Source: Desulfovibrio sp. TomC (GTDB taxonomy: Bacteria; Desulfobacterota; Desulfovibrionia; Desulfovibrionales; Desulfovibrionaceae). Taken from it: DNA of 64,000 nt. Shown one piece after another: positions 58,938 through 64,000 of this stretch. The notes beneath the pieces were generated by a model. It did no database searches, had not been told where the DNA came from, and saw only the letters and a list, made by a program, of their open reading frames with translations. Each line of letters opens with the position of its first letter. The stretch's first letter is position 1. Where the stretch lies: the NCBI RefSeq assembly GCF_000801335.2, contig NZ_JSEH01000016.1, positions 62,001 through 126,000 on the forward strand. The letters run 5' to 3'. A program made the translations under genes and the position numbers.

Positions 58938-60991
58938 CGCGTTTCCTTCCTGGGTTGCACGGTACTGATGGCCGCAGCGCAGGCCTTAAAGGACGGCGTG
59001 CCGGCCACCGGATCAGCCACGGCCGTGGTCAGGGCATTGGCCGGGGACTCGGTGAAATGGAAGGTCATAAAGACCATGCCCGGGGGCACCCGGCGGGTCA
59101 CCGCCGCCCGCACCGTGACCTGCCCCCGGCGGGTGCGCACGACCATACGCCCGCCGTCGGCCACGCCGTAGCGGGCGGCGTCGTCGGGATGGACCTCGGC
59201 CAGCTCCTCGGGGGCGACCCCGGCCAGCCCGAAACAGCGCCGCGTCATCGTCGCGGTGTGGTAGTGGGCAACCACCCGGCCGGTGGTCAGGATCAGGGGA
59301 TAGTCGGCATCGGGCGGCTCGGCCTGGGGCCGGGCGGCCAGCGGCACAAATTTCCCCAGGCCCCGGGCGCATTGGCCGACATGAAGGATCGGCGTGCCGG
59401 GATGGTCCTCGTCCGGGCAGGGCCATTGCAGGCCGCCGTGCTCCAGGCGGGCGTAGGTCATGCCGGCGTAGCTCGGGGTCAACCGGCGCATCTCGTCAAA
59501 AACGGCCTCGGCCGTGGGATAACGTTCGGGCCGGCCCAGGCGGGCCAGCAGGTCGGCCAGGATGACCCAGTCCGGCCGGCTCCCGCCAACCGGGTCGATG
59601 GCCCGGCGCACCCGCTGCACCCGGCGTTCGGTGCTGGCAAAGGTCCCGTCCTTTTCGGCAAAGCTGGCCCCGGGCAGGACCACATGAGCCAGGGCGGCCG
59701 TCTCGGTCAGAAAAATGTCCTGGACCACCAGAAATTCGGCCGCCTTGAGGCAATGCTCCACATGGCCGATGTCCGGGTCGCTGCGCATGGGGTTTTCCCC
59801 AAAGACATACAGGCCCCGCACGGTGCCGTGGTGCGCCCCGTCAAGCATCTTCGGGAGGTTCAGTCCAGGCGTCCCCGGCAGGGTGACGCCCCAGGCCGCC
59901 TCAAAGGTCTGGCGCACGGCGTCGTCGGCCACGCCGCGATAGCCGGTCAGGACATTGGGCAGCGCGCCCATGTCGCAGGAGCCTTGCACGTTGTTTTGCC
60001 CGCGCAGCGGATTGACCCCGGTCTTGGGCCGGCCCAGATTGCCGGTGGCCAGGGCCAGATTGGACACGGCCAGGACATTGTCCGTGCCGGTGACATGCTG
60101 GGTGACGCCCATGGTGTAGTAAAAAGCGGCATTGGCCGAGGTTCCAATGATCCGGGCCGCCCGGCGGATAGCGTCTGCCGTCACGCCGGAGACGGCAGAC
60201 GCCGTGTCCGGGGAAAAAGCGGCCAGACTTTGGCGAAAGGCGGCAAAACCCTCGGTGCGCCCGTCGATAAAGGCCGTATCGGCCAGCCCTTCGTCCACGA
60301 TGACCCGGGCCAGGGCCGAAAGCAGCGTGACATCCGTGCCCGAGCGCAGACGCAGCCAGACGTCGGCCCGGCGGGCCAGATCGATCTCCCGGGGGTCGAC
60401 GACCACCAGGGCCGCGCCCCGGCGTTTGGCCTCAAGCATGGCCAGGCCGATGATCGGATGGCACTCGGTGGTGTTGGAGCCGATGACCACCATACAATCG
60501 CCCGGCCCCATGGCGGCAATTTCGGCGATGCTGTTGGTCATGGACCCGCTGCCCAGACTGGTGGCCAGACCGGCCACGGTGGGACCGTGTCAGAGCCGGG
60601 CGCAATGGTCGATATTGTTGCTGCCAAGGCCGGCCCGGAAGAACTTCTGGAAGAGATAGTTCTCCTCGATGGTGCACCGGGCGCTGCTGAAACCGCCCAC
60701 GCACTGCGGGCCGTGCCCGGCGGCCAGGGTCCTAAACGTGCCGGCGACCAACTCCAAAGCGTCGTCCCAGGAGGCCGGCACAAGCCGGCCCCGGGAGCGG
60801 ATGAGCGGGGTTTTGAGGCGGTCGGCGTGGGTGACGAAATCAAAGCCGTACCGGCCCTTGGAACACAGGGCCGGTCCATTGACCGACGGCGACGGCCCGG
60901 GATCAGCGGCAACAATGCGTCCGTCGGCCACGGCCAGGGTCAGGGAACAGCCGACCCCGCAGTAGGGGCAGGTGGTGTTGATGCCTTGCAT
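58934..60991 (-). CDS. fdhF: selenocysteine-containing formate dehydrogenase H-type catalytic subunit
   Basis: Molybdenum or tungsten bis-MGD enzyme of 685 residues. It starts at ATG 60991 (MQGINTTCPYCGVGCSLTL) with the N-terminal CxxCxxxC plus a later Cys in ALCSKGRYG for one [4Fe-4S] cluster. An in-frame UGA at 60592-60590 is residue 134, in the context NIDHCARL-U-HGPTVAGLATS, matching ARVUHGPSVAGL of E. coli FdhF, with a bacterial SECIS behind it. Later blocks: MTNSIAEI, VIGSNTTECHPI, and KTGVNPLRGQNNVQGSCDMG. The C-terminal cofactor domain ends near RRVPPGMVFMTFHF. There is no export signal. It heads an operon with two HycB-like genes and hydA. A plain translation would wrongly split it in two. 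Confidence 0.95.
60561..60577 (-). promoter_or_regulatory. bacterial SECIS hairpin of fdhF
   Basis: On the minus strand GTGGCC-GGTCT-GGCCAC forms a 6-bp stem with the apical loop GGTCT, starting 12 bases behind the UGA at 60592-60590. The E. coli fdhF element has the same apical GGUCU and an 11-base distance. It should recruit SelB for selenocysteine insertion. Confidence 0.88.
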
Positions 60992-61031
60992 GGGCAGGCT
61001 GCTTAGCACAGGCCATGCCGGAACGCAGCCG

Positions 61032-62762
61032 TTACGGCATGGCCCGGTCCAGGCGGTTGGCCGGGTCTTCGGCCCGACCAGGGCAGGCCAGGGGCCGGCG
61101 CGAAATGGCATGGATGGCGCGCATTTGCCCGGTCCGCCGGGCCTCGCCGCTCGCCCCGGCTGCGGTCGGTTGCCATACGGATTCGAGGCCCAGAGCCAGG
61201 ACGACAGCCAGGCACAACACCTCGGCCACCAGCCAGGGCGCAAGATCCAGACGGACCAGGGCGTGGTGAGCGGCCAGTAGCCGGATGGCCCGGTAGAGGT
61301 CGGCTGTGCCGGTCTCCTGGGCCACCAACACGTTGTAGACGCCGTCCATGAAGGCGAGGTTGAAAAGCCCGGCCAAAAGCAGCAACGCCCCGGCCGCCGC
61401 CCGCCGACCGCACAGGGCCGGTCCCAGGAGCAGCAGGCCAAAGGTCACGGGCAGGGCCAACATGCCGTACCACCCGCCGGTGGTGGGAAAACCCCAGCGG
61501 GCCGCCGACTGCACGGCATGGTAGCCAAGGGCCGCGGCCGTTGCCGCCCACAAAAGGAGCAGCGGCCCGGACGCGGCAGCCAGCCCGGCCGCTTCCCGCC
61601 GGCCGGTTGGCCGGAGCAGGGCCGCGCCAAGGGCCAGCAGACAGCCGGTCACCGCCGCCTTGAACCCGAGGTTTTGCCAGTCCGGGGAATGCAGATTGGA
61701 CCAGCCGGCCAGATGGGGCGTGGCATTATAGAGGATGGGGTTGCGGAAAAACCCGTAGCCAAGCCGGCCGGCCGCAGCCAGGTATTTGCCTGGGCCAAAG
61801 CCCTGCCGGGCATTGAAGACCGCTTCCTGCATGCCGGTCAGCTGGCCATACCGGGCCAGCGAGGCGGCGTGGTACCAGCCGGCCACGAGCAGATACCCGA
61901 CAGCCAGGGCCAGGACGGCGGTCAGAGCGGCCCGACGGCGGCCGGGCAGCCGGCCCGGCCACAGCACCGCCAGACCCAGGGCCGGGACCAGGGCCAGGGT
62001 GGTGGCCTTGGCCAGCACAGCCAGCCCCACAAGGCCGCCAAGCAGGCCGTAGCGCCACAGTCCCCGCAGGCCGGTCAGGCCGCGCGGGGCAATGTCCAGC
62101 ACGTACAGGGCCAGGGCGGCGCTGCCCAGACAGATGGCCAGGGCGTCGTTGGAAAAGCGCACAAAATTGAAAAATACGTAGGAAAAGCTGACCAGCAACA
62201 GCACAATGCCGTCCGGGAGCCAGCCGAGCCGGCCGTTTTTCGGGACAATGCGGCGCAGGATGGCGTGCCACAGGAAAAGCGTGACCAGGAGCAGCGCCCC
62301 GTTGGCCAGACGCACCCCGTCGGCCCAGGCCAGCAGACTTTGCGGATCAAACCCGCCGAGAAACGGCGCGGCCAGATGATAAAAGAGCGGCCCGTGCTGG
62401 GCCTCGTAGCAGAACATGTCAAAGCGTTTGGCCGGTTCGGCCGAGGCGGCCGGGTCCGGGCCGGGATAGGGCACGGCCGCGATGCCGCGCAGCATGGACA
62501 GCGAGGTGGCGGGATGGGGATGGGCCGTTATAAACGGGACCAGTTCCCGGGGCATGGGCGTGCGGGCCGTCGGCATGTGGCCGGTCTTGGCCACGAAGGC
62601 GGCCACGGCCAGATGCGGCAGTTCGTCCCAGCCGTTAAAAGGCAATTGGGCCTGGGTCAGGCAGACGACGCGGATGGCGGCCAGAAGCAGCGCCATCGGC
62701 AGCAACAGACGACCGGACCGGGTAAAGCGGGTCAGCCGGGAAAGGAATGCGGTCTCAACCAT
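61032..62762 (-). CDS. polytopic membrane protein, GT-C-like glycosyltransferase family
   Basis: A 576-residue protein with about 11-13 membrane spans. After the first span (LLLPMALLLAAIRVVCLTQA) an extracytoplasmic loop contains FNGWDELPHLAVAAFV, an acidic motif of the type seen in GT-C/PMT-like or DUF2142 proteins, then YEAQHGPLFYHLAAPF. VRFSNDALAICLGSAALALY and further spans follow. The C-terminal about 40 residues are soluble. It probably transfers a sugar from a polyprenyl-phosphate donor, but neither donor nor acceptor can be named. The stop lies within a 10-bp hairpin (GGCCATGCCG/CGGCATGGCC, 61011-61044), 40 bases before fdhF. Confidence 0.72.
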   Translation of the reverse strand: MVETAFLSRLTRFTRSGRLLLPMALLLAAIRVVCLTQAQLPFNGWDELPHLAVAAFVAKTGHMPTARTPMPRELVPFITAHPHPATSLSMLRGIAAVPYPGPDPAASAEPAKRFDMFCYEAQHGPLFYHLAAPFLGGFDPQSLLAWADGVRLANGALLLVTLFLWHAILRRIVPKNGRLGWLPDGIVLLLVSFSYVFFNFVRFSNDALAICLGSAALALYVLDIAPRGLTGLRGLWRYGLLGGLVGLAVLAKATTLALVPALGLAVLWPGRLPGRRRAALTAVLALAVGYLLVAGWYHAASLARYGQLTGMQEAVFNARQGFGPGKYLAAAGRLGYGFFRNPILYNATPHLAGWSNLHSPDWQNLGFKAAVTGCLLALGAALLRPTGRREAAGLAAASGPLLLLWAATAAALGYHAVQSAARWGFPTTGGWYGMLALPVTFGLLLLGPALCGRRAAAGALLLLAGLFNLAFMDGVYNVLVAQETGTADLYRAIRLLAAHHALVRLDLAPWLVAEVLCLAVVLALGLESVWQPTAAGASGEARRTGQMRAIHAISRRPLACPGRAEDPANRLDRAMP

Positions 62763-63165
62763 GCGTGCGCCCCGACCGGCAGGCGGCGTGGCCCGGCTGG
62801 CAGCCGGGCGTCAGGCCCGTCCTCAATCCGATCTGTTTCGGCCGCGCCCGGGCAGGGCAACCGAACATGCGGGGGAAGGCGTCCGGTCAGGATGCCCGGT
62901 TACGCCAACGGCCGGGAAATATCACGCAAGAAATTCGAGCCAAACAGAGACCGCAACAATGCACATCCGGGACAAGCAGACACGCGGCAAGACCGTTCCC
63001 ACAACGCCTCCATACACGTTTCAGGCAGGTTACGGGTGTTGCAACGCCGCGGTCCGATTTGAAACAGAAATGACACACAGCCTTCACCGCTTTGCTGCCC
63101 GTCCCACGTAGCAGTGGCGGCAATTCCAGTCCGCCCTGGATAACCGGCTTCCTGCGAGATCCACC
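62763..63165 (+). other. divergent gap between GT-C-like gene and chemoreceptor gene
   Basis: About 400 bases with no supported gene. The part from 62900 is less GC-rich and includes ATTTGAAACAGAAATGACAC, a likely promoter neighbourhood, but no clear -35/-10 pair was defined. Short frames here have poor codon use. Confidence 0.45.
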
Positions 63166-64000
63166 ATGACACTGAAGTACAAACTTATCGCCTTCTGCCT
63201 GGCCATCAGCATCCTGCCCCTGGTCGTGACCGCCGTTGTCAGCCTGCGCCAAGCCGGCGGCATCCTCGGAGAACAGGCCTTTTCCGGTCTGGCTGCGGCC
63301 CGGGACAGCCGCAAGGAAGCGTTGGAAGCCGCTGCCGCCACCTGGCTGCGCGAAGCCGCCATCCTGGCCAAGGTCAAGGAAGTCTACAACGGCGTCGGCA
63401 TGTTGCGCGACTTTTTCATGCTCGGCAAGCCCGGACAGCGGGTGGAAACGGCCAACGACGAATACAAAGACCTCAACGACTACGTGGCCCCGCCCTTTGC
63501 CCCGTTCACCGAGGTGCTCGGGTTCGAGGACGCCCTTATCGTGGCCGACGACGGCCGGGTCTATTTCGGGGCCAAGGGCGGCAAGGAAGTGGGCGAAGAC
63601 CTCAAGGCCGGGCCGCTTCAAAATTCCAGTCTGGCCGTCGCCTGGAAAGGGGCCATGGCCGGCAAGATCGTTTTTGCCGATTTCGCGCCCTACGCGCCCC
63701 TTGGCGGCGAACCGGCCGCCTTTGTGGCCGCGCCGATAAAAAATCATACCGGCACCATGATCGAGGCCGCCGCCATCCTGCGCGTGCCCAAGGCCGAACT
63801 GGACCGCATCATGGGCCAGGGCGAAGGCACGGGCATGACCCGGGAATTTTTGCTGCTTGGGGCCGACGGCGGCATCCGGATCAAATCCGCAGCCCACCTG
63901 GACAACGTCGCCGGCAACGACGCCGCCGTGGCCAAGGGGCTGGCCGGCGAAACCGGCAAGGAGACAAGCGCCTCCCCGGACGGCAACGAAATGCTGACGG
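63166..64000 (+). CDS. membrane sensor with dCache-type domain, probable methyl-accepting chemotaxis protein (3' end outside)
   Basis: The frame opens at ATG 63166 and runs off the window. Residues 5-28 (YKLIAFCLAISILPLVVTAV) are a signal anchor, followed by an extracytoplasmic region of at least 250 residues: LGEQAFSGLAAARDSRKEAL and a long helix, then LGFEDALIVADDGRVYFGAK and FLLLGADGGIRIKSAAHLDN, two PAS-like Cache folds. This layout is common in Desulfovibrio chemoreceptors, but the HAMP and signalling domains are outside, so a kinase or cyclase output is also possible. No strong ribosome binding site is visible. Confidence 0.75.
   Translation, partial: MTLKYKLIAFCLAISILPLVVTAVVSLRQAGGILGEQAFSGLAAARDSRKEALEAAAATWLREAAILAKVKEVYNGVGMLRDFFMLGKPGQRVETANDEYKDLNDYVAPPFAPFTEVLGFEDALIVADDGRVYFGAKGGKEVGEDLKAGPLQNSSLAVAWKGAMAGKIVFADFAPYAPLGGEPAAFVAAPIKNHTGTMIEAAAILRVPKAELDRIMGQGEGTGMTREFLLLGADGGIRIKSAAHLDNVAGNDAAVAKGLAGETGKETSASPDGNEMLT

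Noticed and set aside
60590-60592. TGA in fdhF taken as a nonsense mutation
   Set aside because: Context, position and the hairpin directly behind it match selenocysteine insertion in FdhF proteins, and both sides are intact.
63021-63045. Possible sigma-54 promoter before the chemoreceptor gene
   Set aside because: GG and GC elements are one base too far apart and the TGGCAC core is absent.
1-64000. tRNA or rRNA genes, CRISPR arrays, integrases, insertion sequences
   Set aside because: I looked for T-loop/anticodon patterns, regularly spaced repeats, transposase motifs and terminal repeats and found none that held up.

Overview
The window reads as chromosomal DNA from a GC-rich, strictly anaerobic sulfate reducer of the Desulfovibrionaceae (Desulfovibrio / Solidesulfovibrio type). 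This is inferred from gene content: a SahR-type regulator fused to a methyltransferase domain and overlapping ahcY, a Desulfovibrio-type outer-membrane porin, the rpsA-sppA pair, a selenocysteine-containing formate dehydrogenase next to an [FeFe]-hydrogenase, and two diguanylate cyclases. No rRNA, tRNA, CRISPR array or intact insertion sequence was found. Nearly every base lies in or next to a gene, and long open frames opposite real genes are a by-product of the high GC content.

Layout. 1-7.4 kb: truncated SulP permease, small and unknown genes, a DUF169 protein followed by an alpha/beta-hydrolase fragment, and a minus-strand NAD-salvage operon (nicotinate phosphoribosyltransferase, nicotinamidase-like hydrolase, CAT-like acetyltransferase). 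7.8-16.8 kb: alaS, recA, a frameshifted PP-loop/NFACT-R protein, a HAD phosphatase, a geranylgeranyl-reductase-type flavoprotein and a lipoprotein. 17-28 kb: a Cache-HAMP-GGDEF cyclase, glycogen enzymes malQ and glgB, a metallo-beta-lactamase-fold protein, an SH3b lipoprotein and an M16C peptidase. 28-44.8 kb: envelope and housekeeping genes (VWA-OmpA protein behind a structured leader, LysM protein, rdgB, rimO, rpsA, sppA, FAH-family hydrolase, pyrF, amidase, glmS, AmiS/UreI-like protein, porin).

45-48.6 kb is accessory in character. A Memo-family protein with an N-terminal PqqD-like region overlaps a radical-SAM homologue whose three cluster cysteines are replaced. Next come a decayed ChpB/MazF toxin gene and an AT-rich orphan resembling nucleotide-cyclase-fold proteins. 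The methionine-cycle control unit sahR-ahcY follows at 48.5-51 kb, with a near-perfect dyad over the sahR start codon. 51-53 kb carries a second GGDEF protein and a TrmO-like protein.

53.2-61 kb is the energy-metabolism core. A plus-strand module (HypB/UreG-like GTPase, ABC ATPase, binding protein without signal peptide) converges on a tightly coupled minus-strand operon fdhF(Sec) - HycB-like - hydA - HycB-like. This matches the subunit set of a soluble hydrogen-dependent CO2 reductase (formate/H2 interconversion). The window closes with a polytopic GT-C-like membrane protein and the start of a chemoreceptor-like sensor.

A family of roughly 100-bp intergenic elements with conserved flanks and a hairpin whose sequence changes while pairing is kept recurs about ten times, usually some 20 bp behind a stop codon and in the same orientation as that gene.
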